From Azadirachta indica (taxonomy: Eukaryota > Streptophyta > Magnoliopsida > Sapindales > Meliaceae), in the NCBI GenBank assembly GCA_022749755.1, contig CM040450.1, forward strand, positions 11,988,913-12,052,912: a stretch of DNA of 64,000 bases. Reading direction: 5' to 3'. Made by a program: the position numbers and the translations under genes. Of the stretch, positions 1-12,700 are shown in pieces; within the stretch, counting starts at the first letter, position 1; each line of letters opens with the position of its first letter. Under the pieces are notes generated by a model. It had not been told where the DNA came from and did no database searches. It saw only the letters and a list, made by a program, of their open reading frames with translations.

Positions 1-690
1 CTCTGGACACGAAGGATGCAAGCCGTCGTGTAATAAGTCGAGAAGATGCTTGGGTTCTTGGACGGAGTAGTCATATGGTGGACGCCAAGTTTGTAGAAAG
101 GAACTGATGTAACCGATGAAGGAAGAAAACATGGTACTGAAATCGTGTTGGTTGTTTGGCATCAGAGTCATTTCAAAAAATTCCTGCACAACAAAAAAAG
201 GAAGTTGATTTTCAGCTAATAACAAATCTCGGCCAATCGCATAGATGATCCAACCCTCTTTAAAAATTGGGTCATTGTTGTCTCTCAATTCTGCCATTGT
301 ATACATGCGAAGTAGCTCAACGATGAAGCAGCTATCAACGAGCATCATTCGCACGAACTCGTTTGATTCTAGGTTTATATCCTCGGCGTAATAAGTTCGA
401 GCTTTTGTTTCCAATGCCCTCATGGCTTCCACGTATCTTGTAACCTTAGCTTCTCTTCTTCGTTGAAGGAGCATTCTAAGATAGAGCTTTTTTTGCTCTT
501 CCATCCTCTTCAAAGTTTTACCTCGGTGATAAGGACCGATTGAAAGTACCAGTGGATCATAGGCTTTGTCATTGACATTACGCAAGTGCCAAGGCACTAT
601 TGCAATACTACAAAGAGAGCATAGTGGAGATATTTCGCGAAGCTCTTCATCAATAGAAATAGATACGTAATCAGTTGTTTCATTTGCCAT
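1..690 (-). CDS. DUF247 / UPF0481 family protein, N-terminal 230 codons (3' end outside window)
   Basis: On the minus strand a frame opens with ATG at 690-688 and stays open to the window edge, so about 230 residues are visible and the C-terminal half is missing. The reading includes the family signature PLVLSIGPYHRGK at about residues 46-58, preceded by an IVPWHLRNVN-type segment and followed by a charged helix (KRMEEQKKLYLRMLL), then a FVRMMLVDSCFIVELLR segment and ENQLPFFV, in the order usual for plant DUF247 (UPF0481) proteins. These are plant-specific proteins, usually about 400-550 aa with a C-terminal membrane segment. Most have no known biochemical role; some DUF247 members act in grass self-incompatibility. 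Nothing here links it to the SDR cluster downstream. Family assignment is secure; function is unknown. Confidence 0.9.
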   Translation of the reverse strand, partial: MANETTDYVSISIDEELREISPLCSLCSIAIVPWHLRNVNDKAYDPLVLSIGPYHRGKTLKRMEEQKKLYLRMLLQRRREAKVTRYVEAMRALETKARTYYAEDINLESNEFVRMMLVDSCFIVELLRMYTMAELRDNNDPIFKEGWIIYAIGRDLLLAENQLPFFVVQEFFEMTLMPNNQHDFSTMFSSFIGYISSFLQTWRPPYDYSVQEPKHLLDLLHDGLHPSCPE

Positions 691-3322
691 TGCCCGCTGC
701 TACGTGCTAGTCTGTTACATGTGGGAGTTAGCCACTAAATCAGTACTATAATATTGGAATTGTAACACCTGCAAATTAACAAGTGATGTTTCCTTAGCCT
801 TTCTCATGATAGCCCATGTTTGAGCAGAGTACAAAAAAAAGGGACTTCTCATATATTTTTTTAATTATTATATGTTAAATTATTTAGATTGCTTTCCATT
901 TTAATGAATTCATTTTATGGAACTAGCTAAAACATAAAATAGACTATATCTTGTTTAGAAGATGAACTCTGTCGGAACTTTAATTGAGCAAAAATTATGA
1001 AAAGTAGTCAAAATAGCATAGATGAATGTTCATTCTTGTAAAACAAGTTTTCACATCCAATTGAAAATAATTTTTATTGTTAAAAAAATTTTTTTGGCTA
1101 GTAAAAAATAAAAAACCAAACGAACACTTAGCGTTGATTTTTGGTTTGTTAAGGCTCAGCTTTTAGTTTTTACAATATAATATATCTGGTTTTATTCCCA
1201 AACAACAGTCCAAGTTAAACGTGTGAATCGCTTAAGAGTTACTTGGACTTAATGAAATCATCAAGATTTCTAACGTCAATCCAATCTCTTTCCCTCTAAT
1301 ACGCGAGAGACGTTCAATTTCTTTACTCTCTTTATCTAAATCTAATAAAACAATTGGAAGTATAACTGAAATCTATTTCTATGTGGGTTGATGAAGAATT
1401 TGTGGGTACTTTCGCTCTATTGCAACAATTAAATAAATAAATATGATATCTGAAGTAAGCTTCAAATTAAATATGATATGAAACTTGTGGAAGTATTTGT
1501 GAGCTTACTTGTTTGCAGCTGGCCAATTAGAACTCTTCCCTCTTCGATATTTTCCAATAAACAAATGTTTTGGTTTTGAAAGTTAGCCAATTGCCATCCG
1601 AATAGACGAATGCTCTCGTTTTAAAAGTAGCCACTTGCGATTGCAGAAAAAAAAAAGAATAAAAAAAGTAGTCCCCTGCGATTTCAAAAGACAAAGAATA
1701 AAAGCATAAAAAGGAAAATAGAGAAGTAGCCACTTGCCATACGAATAAATAGATGTAGTAAGTTTTACGTGTGTGTATCGCGCATTATCCTATACTACAC
1801 AACTCATACTTTTTTTAAATTTTTTTGACAATATTGAACTCTTTTATTGGTTTATTATAATTTTTAATTTCTAAAAAAAAAATTGTAATAAAAAATGTTC
1901 AAAATTATAATAAAAAATTCTTTAAAAAATCATGATTACAATATAATTCTACTTAATATAAAGTTTCATTACTTTATTGGATGAAAATGACTAAAATATT
2001 TCTTACTTTTACCTGTACAATAATTTTTTTTTTGTCATTTAAACATATAAATAAATTAAACGATGCATTAAGAAAACGTAAATAAGCCCATTAAGAAGAA
2101 TAAAATAATGACAAAGGATGTTAAATTATATTAACACCAATTTTACGCTATTACTGAATACACCAAACAAAACTTGGAAGTTTGAGATAAGGATCTTTCC
2201 CTTTCCTCATAAACAAATAAATAATGGAGAATAAAGTTTTGATTTAGTATATATTCTTCTTTGCAACATAGACAATGGAAGCAAATTCTTGAAGAATATA
2301 TATGAAAAGATTATTCTGATAAACTGATTAAAGATACTGTTTGAAGATTACAAAGAGCCAGGGTACACGTTTCAACTGAACTGCAGAGAGAGAAAGGCGA
2401 TAGTTGTCTCCAGGAAGGGAAAGAATATCTCCTTGATAGCTGTAGAAAGGGGGCTCGCGAAGTTCCTGGAAAAAGCCAAATACGTGTAGAAAAAGCAGAA
2501 ATCAGAAATGAGGCACAAAAGGAGGATGAGCTGTCTAATATTTTTCTTGGTGGACACTAAAGTAGAAGGTACTCAGACAACGCAATATCAGCAGAGCAGA
2601 GCTTTGAATTTCTTTTCTTCTTTTCTTTCTCAACCATATCTCATTAGTTTGAGGGATGAAATATGGTAGTAGCATCACTCTTCGACAAAATAATAATATA
2701 ACGACACCCTTTAATTGTTTTAATAAATATATATCGAAAGAGGTGTATGAAACTTAACAATAAGAATATATTTATAAGTTAAAATTATCGAAATATTTCT
2801 ATATATTGTTTCAATTAAATTAAGGAACTTATAAAAATAAGCTATTTACCAATTGATGAATAGTAACGAAACTAACGCTTTAAACCTAAAGGCGTATACT
2901 CGAGTCTTATTAAACTAATTGACTCTCTTGTCATGTGTGCAAAGAATTACAGAGTCAATTATAAACGTTAATATAGAAATTTTTCAGCAAAATCTAACTA
3001 GTTTAATGTAATGTTAGTATTTAAAAAAACCTATAAAAATAACTATTAGTGGAATTATATATATGAAACGTGTTGAAAGGTTAACTATATGTTAGTTTCT
3101 AGTTTAGCAAAATAACAAGGACAAAAATATATATAATAGGAAATTAACTGATAGGACGTTGAAATTTAGCAAAATAGTAAATAAAGATACTCTTAATCAT
3201 TTCTAAAATGTAAGTTCTTGACAACAAGAAGCAGAGGAAGGAGTAACTAGGAACGAGTAACTATAGAGGCCCATATTAAAGTATATTGTTATTCCGAAAT
3301 GTGAAATATTTTATACCTGCGT
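691..3322. other. AT-rich intergenic region, no gene recognised
   Basis: About 2.6 kb upstream of the DUF247 gene. The short open frames at 1527-1733 and 2372-2557 (minus strand) have low-complexity translations rich in Phe and Ser and no recognisable domain. No RNA gene or mobile element could be delimited here. Confidence 0.5.
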
Positions 3323-3396
3323 GCCTCTATAACTCAGTGGTAGAGCGTCAGTCTTGTAAACTGAAGGTCTCTGTAGTTCGATCCTGCGTGGAGGCA
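3323..3396 (+). tRNA. tRNA-Thr (anticodon TGT)
   Basis: A 74-nt cloverleaf can be drawn. The acceptor stem GCCTCTA pairs with TGGAGGC (one G-T wobble), with discriminator A at 3396. The anticodon stem TCAGT/ACTGA is perfect around loop CTTGTAA, so the anticodon is TGT (3355-3357). The T loop is TTCGATC on a 5-bp stem with two G-T wobbles. The D arm (actc-agtggta-gagc) has a mismatch at its first pair. A short T run follows at about 3403. The D-arm mismatch and weak T stem could mean a slightly degraded copy, but all invariant loop bases are present. Confidence 0.85.
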
Positions 3397-3768
3397 AATA
3401 TAATTTTTCCAACAAGAGCATATTCGTATTCGTTATCATTCGAAAATACTTCTTGGAAGCATCAGATCAAATTTTTTCACATGGATTTTTTATCGAGCAA
3501 ATCCTATGGTGCCATTTCACCAACTTAATGACGTTGCCTGCAAGGAACTAGAATGATATGAAATGGCTCATTTCATGTGGAAGTGATCATGCATGTTTAT
3601 ATTATAAGTCTGTGGATGCTCTCATCTCATTCCTCAATTTTTATAATTTCTCAAGTTCAATAAGCTCTGAAACGGATTTTGGAAAGCATGTATGTGTGCC
3701 TTATTCTTAACATTTGTACATGGAAGCCGCAAATTATACAGCAGAGCGTCAAAACTACAAAAGGTCAA

Positions 3769-4492
3769 TTATTTGATGAGATTAAAAGCCCCCACCATGT
3801 TAGGATTCAGAACAATGAACACTCCATCGACTATAAGGTTTTACCCGCTGACATAACTCGTTTCATCGCTAGCCAAGTGCAGAGCAGCATATGCTACGCT
3901 CTCCTGAGTTTTGAGAACTTGCCCTTTTCGATTACCCATCTGCCTCATCGTTGATACGCAATTTACTCTTATACCATACTGTCCGAGTTCGGCTTCCAAA
4001 CCCTTAACTAGTCCTAAAAGCCCATATCTGGAAACTGTGTAAGCAGGAGAGCCAACTCCTGCAAGTTCTCTACAATCACTAGCTGTAAATAATATGCAAC
4101 CCTTTCGCTGCGGTAACATGACTCTTGCAGCATGTTTGGCTCCTAAGAAACCACCAACAGCATTTACCGCAAGCAAGCGCTCTACGTCAGACTTTTGAGT
4201 GTCCAAAATGTTCCCGAATGGGCAATCAAGATTGCCTGCGTTGTTGTACATGATATCAAGCTTTCCATATTTAGCCACGGCAGTGTCAACAAGATTGATG
4301 ATATCATCTTCATTTGATACATCACAACGGATGTAGCAAACACCTTCCCCTAGCTTATCCGCCAGAGCTTGACCACGTTTATCCTGGACATCGGCTATCA
4401 CAACCTTGGCACCATTTTCATGGAAAAGTTTTGCCGCAGTTGCTCCAATACCGCTTGCTCCACCAGTGATGATTGCCACTTTGCCCTGCAAC
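3769..4492 (-). pseudogene. SDR110C dehydrogenase pseudogene (C-type), nonsense plus in-frame deletion
   Basis: This is exon 2 of a short-chain dehydrogenase closely related to the intact copy at 8758-9660. It starts after a TTTTAG acceptor at 4495-4493 (G-TTG-CAG, giving L-Q-G-K-V) and keeps TGGASGIG, an acidic residue after beta 2, YNNAG and a Ser in FTAS. Three lesions are visible against the sister copy. The catalytic YxxxK motif reads YTVSR, with Lys changed to Arg. About 21 codons of the substrate-binding loop between RVNCVS and MGN are deleted in frame. A Gln codon after YVSG has become TAA (3841-3843); the 24 codons after it still align in frame to the old stop at 3769-3771. No first exon of matching phase could be placed. 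It is probably non-functional, although a truncated 5' transcript could still be made. Confidence 0.85.
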
Positions 4493-4866
4493 CTAAAATT
4501 TGACGACAACGGCATATTAGATTTAAGATTGAGGGACATACATTTGAAAACCATTTCTACCTAACGAGTTCAAATAACACACAAGATAAAAGCAAAAAAG
4601 AAAACGAGTATGAATCCACTTGCTCCTTTTGTATAACCTGGTAGCAAAGAGAACACAATTTGATAGCTAAAAGATAAAACTATATGAATCTTTCGGTAGT
4701 ACGAATTCAGGTTTTGCAAGGTACAGAAAATCGGTATGATATACCTTCAACAGTTTGCTGCAGAGGAACAGTCACCTGCAGTTTGCTCATCTGAAACTCA
4801 GCTGGAAGATGGAAGAAAATGTTTGGGCTTGTATTGGGTTGGTTTAGTCCCTCACTTTTGCTTGGA

Positions 4867-4873
4867 ATTTATA
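4867..4873 (-). promoter_or_regulatory. TATA box upstream of the 3.8-4.5 kb SDR pseudogene
   Basis: TATAAAT on the minus strand within CTTCTATAAATTCCA. Almost the same string lies upstream of the intact copy at 9740-9746, so the promoter was duplicated together with the gene. Confidence 0.5.
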
Positions 4874-7800
4874 GAAGACTGAGCGCAATAACGTCTCATC
4901 TCGGAAATTTCCTGGATGAAGAAGACTGACTTCCCGTTTGTGGGTTTGGATATTTTTTAAGTTTGGGATATTGAAATTTCTTAGTAAACGGCAGTACAGA
5001 AGCATTTATAATTGATTTTTGACTGTTGACTGGTTGAGTTGATATGGTCCAGATAGGATTGCACAAAGTCATACTTATAATTAATTATACGAGTCGGTTT
5101 GAAATTATAAATAATAATTCCAAAAAAATTTCAAAAATGAGGTCCCATTGCGTGGATAGTGGGCAATGTATGATCACCACCTATTATTAAATTCAACTCA
5201 AATTTCAATGACAACAATTTGAAATTAATTAAGAGATAGAAAAGCTTAGGGACCACCACTACACATGGTGGAGAAAATTGGGCAAGTGCCACGAACTTGA
5301 GAGAGACGGGTGGAAAGGAAGAAAACAAAAAGAAAATGTTCTTGTAATAAAAAAATATTTTTGGACCAATATTTTGCAATCTAGAAGCTCATGTTTTGAG
5401 AAAAAAAAAACCTGTAAGCCTCGTTTACTTTGTAATTGGAAATTTGTTTTTACAAATTATGTTGTATTTTTGTCTTTTTAGTATTTAAAAATATATTTAA
5501 TATAATATTTAAAAATTATTTTTCAACTTTAATAAATATAAAATTATATTTAATGTAATATGTGATATTAATAAAAATAAGAATATTTGTTAAATTGATA
5601 GGAGTGGGCAATTTAGGATTCAGCAAAATTGAATCAAATCAAACTCAACTTAAATGGTCTAGTTTGGTTTAATTTTAATCCATTTTATTTCAATATTATT
5701 TTAGTGTTTAACTAATATTTATATGTTAGTTCGGTTTATTTCGATTTTTGGTTCAAAATTGAATAGAATCATTATTTTTTATTTATAAACCAAACCAAAC
5801 TCAACGCAACTAACAAGTGACACTGGTAATTTTGTCCAAGCCTAATTGAAATTATTCTTAAAAATAGTTTTAAGTTAAAATTTGGTACTAATGAACAATG
5901 TTAATTATTTAAACTATTATTTTAAATATATTTATATAAAATTATACATTAACTTATTAAAACTATGTTAGTTCTTAATTTTATTTTGATAAAATGCTCT
6001 AAACTGTTACATGTATGGACATGTATTCTTTTTTTTTAATTTGATGATTTGTCAAATTTAGTGATAAGAAATCTAACATTATCTCCCTAAAATATTGTGA
6101 AATAATTAGATAATATTATTATGTCTTGTGTTTATAGCAACTACAATCCTTTTAATTGGTCATTTCACTTCACCCATTTGATTCAAAGAAATGTGATTCA
6201 TTTGATGAAAATATTCATCATATATGAAAAAAGAAAAATTTGATTAGTATATATATCAATAAAAAAAAAGTAAACATATTTTTAAAATAAAAAGTTCAAA
6301 TAAAAATAAAAAAAACAGAAAAATAATGGACAAAGTTTTTTGGTTAGAGACAATATAGAATCCCGGTATAAATAAAATCGTTAAAATTTTAAATTTGAGA
6401 TTGTATGGAAAGTTATGAATAAAAGAGTTTTAAAAGTTAAAAATATGTTGAAATAGAAAAAGAAGAAAGATTATGTTTAAATTTGTTCTTAGTATAGTAA
6501 GTAAAAAATAAAAAGGATTTTTTATTATTTTTAATTTTAAATTAAATTTTAAATTTTATCCAAAAATTATTTTTAGATAAATATTAGTTAAGCACATATT
6601 TTTAGAGTCTATTATATTCTTTATTTTTGACAATAGAAAACGAATTTGAATAATAAATCAAATGGGTCTTAGATGTCTTAGATTTGAGGTTAATTTTTTA
6701 TAATTAAATTTTAAAATTTTGGGCCAAGTTAATTATAGTAGTTTCAAATTAAGTGCAAAATAATTTCTTGGGCCAAACTGGGCTATACCTCGATCAGAAA
6801 CTCATGGATCACCTCTTAAGTTTCATATTCTTCAAACTGATTAGCTTGAAATGATTGTGATTTATAAAATAATTTAAAATTATTGTATAAAAAAGGAATC
6901 TAATGCTTAAAAAATTGTATTATTAATATTGTGCGTTTTGAAGGGAGAGTATTTGCATTCAATAAAATTTTGTATCAAAATTTTATAGCAATATCTAACG
7001 TCTATAATAATAAGAACACAATAAAATTAAAATTTCTGAAATTATATAATATGTCTTGGAGTAATAAAATTATAGTAAGAATTTTAAAGATCACACTGAT
7101 GTAATCTTAGATTGTTTGATAAGTTGTTTTTTTTTTTAAAAGTCATCCCTCCCTTCAAAAAAAATTGATTTCATAGTTCATTAGATTATAAAATAAACAA
7201 TTTAATTTATTTAATATACATTTTAATTAAAAATTATGAAATAATTTTTTTTTTCTGCTTTTTAACTACTATCTTAAACGGGACTAAGTTTATACTGGAT
7301 TACATCTAATTTTTCTAGTTCGCAGAACTAAACCCAAATCATATGTACATATAATGAAAAGATTATTAGTATTACCTTTTAATTTTATTGGGTTGAATTT
7401 CTTCAAACCTTAAATAGAACACGAATATTAGAAATTATAAGTTTTGGTCTAAACTCTCCGATTGTCACTAAAAATGGGGCTGTGAACTTTCAGTTTCTTC
7501 AAAAAATGGTAAAAGATTCGGAAAAGAAGGCTCAACAAATGTGCGTGCGTGCGTGTGGGCTCGTGAAGTGTAGTGGAGACTTCCTCAGTCAAAGCTCAAC
7601 ATAAAAACAAAGAGAAAAAGAAGAGAGAGAGAAACCCATGGAATGCTCAATGGTGGAAAAATGGTCCCCAATTCCTTATGAGGCTAATATAGTTTACTTT
7701 TATTTCTACAAATGATGGTCAAGATGGAGCCACTCATTAAACATACGGAGGGCTAAGATTTTCCCATGTATATAAGTATTTACACAAACACAACAACTAT

Positions 7801-8757
7801 CCTACCCACCACCACTCTAAAACTTGGGCCTTGGATCAATAAAGATGTATTGGGCCTCTGTGTGTGTTTAACTCAAACCTGCCCAGCTTTGCTTCACGTC
7901 CTAGCTTGATGTGGGTTGGTACAATTGTTGCTTGAGTTGCAGCGCCAATGGATGGTGTAGCCAACACATCCATTGTTGCTGTGGTTGGAACTTAGGCGTG
8001 CTTCGACATCCCTTTCACCCTCGCGTGCATCCCGTCTTATGCATTTCGCTCACAGGTTACTGTTCACAAGAGCACTGTTCATGCTCCAGCTTGTGTGCTT
8101 GCGTGCCTCAACATTCAGGTGAGAAGCTTGCGTGCTCGTTCGCTGGGAGTCGCGCACTGTAGTGCACTCTTGCGCTTACAAAGGTATCGCTTTTGCATAA
8201 GCTTCGGTTGTGACAATATGCTGCTTTTATGTATTATTTTATTAATATTGAGGGACCTATCCGTTATTATCCCTAAACAGAATAATATGTGTCATCAAAT
8301 GTTGCTTGGAATCATCAAGCATCCAAACAGAATCAGATTCTATTACGTGGATTTAATCGTTCAACGGAACCTACTGCTTATCCAATTACCAATTCCTCCA
8401 TGAGAATGTTTCTTGCAAGTATCAAACATCCATCAGAATCAAATTTTATTACATAGATTTGATCGTTAAACAGTACTTTTTTTTCCTTCTTTTCAGCATT
8501 TGCTTATCCAATTTACAAACTCGATAGAAGAAGGCAGAACTTTTAGACAGGAAGTTTTTATGGAATAAGAGCGAGCAAATTTGATGGAAAAATTCAATTA
8601 CAACACTATATATCCAAATTGATTATTGAGATACATTAATGCATGTGAGAAAATGAATAATAGACAACGATCAGCATATCTTTTCAACATCACCACAATA
8701 ACTGTATTGATAGATTCAGCAGAGTAGCCCATATCTTCCGTTGCCAAAAGCTTCAAA
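4874..8757. other. AT-rich intergenic region with a short imperfect duplication
   Basis: There is no convincing gene in about 3.9 kb. Open frames at 5131-5481 and 7911-8403 have no domain. A less AT-rich patch (about 7800-8230) contains repeated CGTGC-type words and may be a decayed insertion, but I cannot classify it. The segment 8304-8398 is repeated imperfectly at 8412-8521. Confidence 0.5.
8304..8521. repeat. Imperfect tandem duplication, about 108-bp offset
   Basis: The block starting CTTGGAATCATCAAGCATCC at 8304 and ending near 8398 reappears from 8412 (CTTGCAAGTATCAAACATCC) with many substitutions and a T/C-rich insertion before the shared TGCTTATCCAATT. It lies just beyond the 3' end of the intact minus-strand SDR gene. 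Confidence 0.55.
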
Positions 8758-9660
8758 TTACTTGATAATATTATAAGCCTTCATAATTGTAGGATTCACA
8801 ATGCTGAATCCTCCATCAATCACAAGATTTTGCCCACTCACATAACTAGCTTCATCACTAGCCAAGTAAAGTGCAGCATTTGCAATACCATCGGTTTTCA
8901 GAACTTGCCCTCTTAAATTACCCAAATGGCTCATTGATGCTTCAATTAATGCCGGATCAACTCCTCCGCGAGTTGACATTCCGGTGGCCAATCCGTACGG
9001 TGAGACGCAATTTACTCTTATACCATACTGTCCGAGCTCAGCTGCCAAGCTCTTAACTAGTGCTAAAACCCCATATTTGGATACCATATAAGCAGGAGAG
9101 CCAAGTCCTGCAATTTCTGTACAAGCACTAGCTGTAAACAATATGCAACCTTTTTGCTGTGGAACCATAACCCTTGCAGCATGTTTGGCTCCTAAGAAAC
9201 CACCAACAGTGTTAACAGCAATTATGCGTTCTAGATCGGATTTCGGAGTGTCCAAAACACTCCCAAAGTTACGGTCAAGAATCCCTGCGTTGTTGTACAT
9301 GATATCAAGCTTTCCATATTTAGCCACTGTAGTATCAACGAGATCGATCACGTCAATTTCGTTTGATATGTCGCAGTGAACGTAGCTAACACCTTGCCCA
9401 AGCTTCTCAGCCAGGCCTTCTCCAAGCTTATCCTGTATATCTGCTATAACAACCTTGGCACCATTCTCATGGAAGAGTTGCGCAGCGTTTGCTCCGATCC
9501 CGCTTGCTCCGCCAGTGATGATTGCCACTTTGCCTTCTAACCTGAAATTGGACGAAAATTGGATACGATCATCGTTAAGATTGAGAGATAAGCATTTGAA
9601 AACCATGATACAAATTAATGATTACCGTTTGCTGGGGGCTGCTGGGGAACCGCCGTTCAT
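8758..9660 (-). CDS. SDR110C short-chain dehydrogenase, C-type (two exons, 272 aa)
   Basis: Gene model: exon 1 9660-9626 (ATG AAC GGC ... AAA CG), intron 9625-9542 (GTAATC...TTTCAG), exon 2 9541-8758. It encodes 272 aa starting MNGGSPAAPSKRLEGKV. The longer open frame from 9606 simply translates the 3' part of the intron. The fold markers of an NAD(P)-dependent SDR are present: TGGASGIG (21-28), Asp46 after beta 2, which favours NAD(H), NNAG (95-98), Asn122, and catalytic Ser150, Tyr163 and Lys167. The C-terminus has the YVSGQNLVIDGG strand. Related plant enzymes (xanthoxin, secoisolariciresinol, isopiperitenol and zerumbone-type dehydrogenases) oxidise a secondary alcohol in specialised or hormone metabolism; the substrate here cannot be read from sequence. 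The loop after RVNCVSPYGLATGM differs from the A/B copies, so substrates probably differ. Confidence 0.9.
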
Positions 9661-9739
9661 GGTTGCAGAGAAAATTTGGATGAAGAGATGTGTGAAGTTT
9701 AGGCTCGTGGGTTGTCTTACTGGCTTTTGTTTGCGTGGA

Positions 9740-9746
9740 ATTTATA
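9740..9746 (-). promoter_or_regulatory. TATA box of the C-type SDR gene
   Basis: TATAAAT on the minus strand, about 80 nt upstream of the start codon at 9660, shared with the pseudogene copy at 4867-4873. Confidence 0.6.
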
Positions 9747-12700
9747 GAAGGTTTAATTTCGAATCTAAGGGGAAAAATGTAATTTTATAGAGAAGTACAA
9801 TAAATATCATGTGAGTCACGCAATATACTTTTTTTATTATTTTGATAATCGTGTCCTTTATATAATTTTTAATTTTAATAATCACGCCGTATATATAATT
9901 TGATAGCCAGCTTTTTTTGACTTGCAATGCCTTCGCGCAGGTAGGCCAGTTTTGAAAGAAACACTTCACTGTAGTCCTTAACATTTGACATATGTGTTAC
10001 AACTTACAAGCATCCCTAAGATTTTTCATTGTTGGTTAATTTGATATTATATAACTACAATCTTTTTGATAGAGTAACTTAATTCTTATTTTATTAAGAT
10101 TATCATTTTTATCCATAAAGATGCAACTAGATGGCAAAACAAAAACAAAAAATTGCTTGTATTAATTGGTATTGCAAATAAAAGTTAATGAAAATTAGAT
10201 AAAAGAACTGAAATGATATTAACGAAAATATAAAGATTAAAGTTATAAATTAGTAAACTCTCAAGCATAACTCTAATCATTTATAGCATATTTGACGTTT
10301 TTAAATCATTTCAAATTCTAATAATAGTAAAAAATAAGAATTTAATATTTTATCGATAAAATTTCTCACTCTTATTCACATTTTAAAAAAAAAAAAATTT
10401 TATATTAATAAAATATTAGGCAGTTTGTGACACATGTTTTGAATGAGCCAAGTAAAATGATATTCGATGAAACGTTAGAGGGTAAAGTGAAATAATTTCA
10501 AACACTGATTGCCTACCTTGAATTTTTTTTTGCTAGCTGCCTCTCTCTGACTTGCATTTCTTATTGCGTTGAGGCCAGTCTTGGGTGCCAAATTTGGACT
10601 AAAAGTGCTTTTGGAACTACTTTTTCTTTTAGTTTATGATATTTCCCCTATTTTTTTTTTTTCAAATTTTCAGACTTATTAATGGAAATCGTAGAGAAAA
10701 CAATTTATTTGCATGTGAAACGTTATAATAATAATGACATGATTCATTGTATTTAATTTCTAAACGTGATAAATTATTTTTTATTATTGCTAGCCAGTAG
10801 GCACTCCTACAATGATGGAGACAAAATATCAATTAGTGGCTAATTTAAATAATAATAAAAATATTAAATTCATATACAAATAATAAATACTGAAATTTAA
10901 ATAACCATTAATCTAAGATAATATATTTATAAGTGTAAAGTAAGAGGCACATCAAAAATAAAAAATGGCCTATCACGTGGCTATAAGAAGAATAGATAAT
11001 TAGTTTATATGGATAATAATAAATAGGTATCTGAGTTTTGATAAAATAAAAAATAATGACATATTTTAATAATTTTAATAAATAAATTCAGTTTTTTTTC
11101 TTACGTACAGGTGTTTAACGTGTCAATTTTTTCTTAACTCCGAAAATAATTCAATTTCAATCATTTAAAATAAAAAATTTTAATTAAAATATTTAAAATA
11201 ATTGAAATTTAATTATATTCAAACTAAAATAATAGACAATTTATATTATAGATATGAAGTTGAAATTAATCATTAAAAAGAATTATAAAATTACAGTTAT
11301 TATGTTATAATCGTACGAAAGAAGAAATAGTTTGATTTTAGAAGGAATTGATTTTATTAGTTTTGAAATATTTTATTAAATAAATAAATAAATTTTTATT
11401 TAAAAGGAAAAAAAAAAAGGAGGAAAAGCAAAACCATTGTTTATGGATTTCATATTGAGGCAGGAAATACTGCAGACGCAACATACAATTACGTATATTT
11501 TCGTTGCGAAGTCAACAAGTGACAAAATACCAAATATGCTTTCGCTGTTTTCAATTTTCAAAAATTATTTTTCAAAAATATTATGAAACGCATTTTTCCT
11601 TTTCATAAGAAAACATTGACTACATCCATTGAACTGAGCATATTCTTTGCTCCATTCGAGACCTTCTTTGACCTATTCATGAAATTTTCACACTAAGAAA
11701 TTACTTTCCTACCTTATATACAAACAAAATTTAAAAAGAAAATTTTATTAAAGATAAGTAAGAGAATACCCTGATCTCAAAATAAAAATGTATGATTCTT
11801 TAACTCTAATTTATAACTATTAATAACTAAACTTTCTTTCTTTTTTTTTTTTTCAAAAATACAGAAGACGGTTTGGGAATTATGGTTACAAGAGGCAAAA
11901 TAGATTTTACGAAATTAAAAATCATTTCAAATATTTTAATTTTTTTTTTTTAAATTACTTGATTTTACGACAGATTTACTTTTCAAATTTTGATTTTAAA
12001 AAATAATTTTATTTTAAAATATAATACAAATACATACATTTAAAATTATAAAAACTCAATATTAACTCTAAAATAATTATTAAAATTTAATTTTTAATTA
12101 TAAAATAAAAATATTAAACTTAAATATTTTTTGACTTTTTTTATTTTTTTGAAAATGTAATTAAAGCTTGTTTTTGCTACACACATGTATATATATATAT
12201 ATATATTATCTAAATAAAATAAAACTTTTTACTCATCATTGTGTATATTTTAGTTACTTGTAATAAAAAAAGTTTTCTTTGACAAAGAAATTAATCTTTC
12301 AATAATTGAAATTTGGGCAAGGTTATTCTTAAATAATTATCTTACAAAAAACTTTCATAATAACGTCTTTGAAGTTTTTTTCGATATTTTATTTTTTTTT
12401 CAAAAATTAATCAAAAAAAGGATAGACGCAGAAGAAAGGCCCAATAAGTTTGTCAACATCACCAGGCCATGAGGCCCGTCTCAGTGGGCTTAGCCCTCAT
12501 CGATTTTTGTTTGCAATATGATCCAATAAAATAGGTCTAATCATTGAATTTTTAGTAAAGGCTAAAAGTAGATATTAAGAGGTTCAAAAAAAAATAAAAT
12601 TGGGTACCCTTAACTTATATTAATTTGGCTCGTTAAAATATTATTATTTTAACTTTTCGACTTTAATAAAATAAGATATAATTTTCTCATCATTAATAAT

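Noticed and set aside
3286..3528. Plus-strand open frame of 80 codons
   Set aside because: It runs through the tRNA-Thr gene and has no domain.
7911..8403. Two overlapping plus-strand frames (Cys/His/Ser-rich)
   Set aside because: No domain and odd composition; the region looks like a decayed repeat. Not enough support for a gene.
8758..9606. A 282-residue protein starting MVFKCLSLNL
   Set aside because: The first 22 residues are intron sequence. A standard GT-AG intron with conserved phase and a conserved exon 1 (MNGGSPAAPSKR) gives a better start; I keep the intronic ATG only as a possible isoform.
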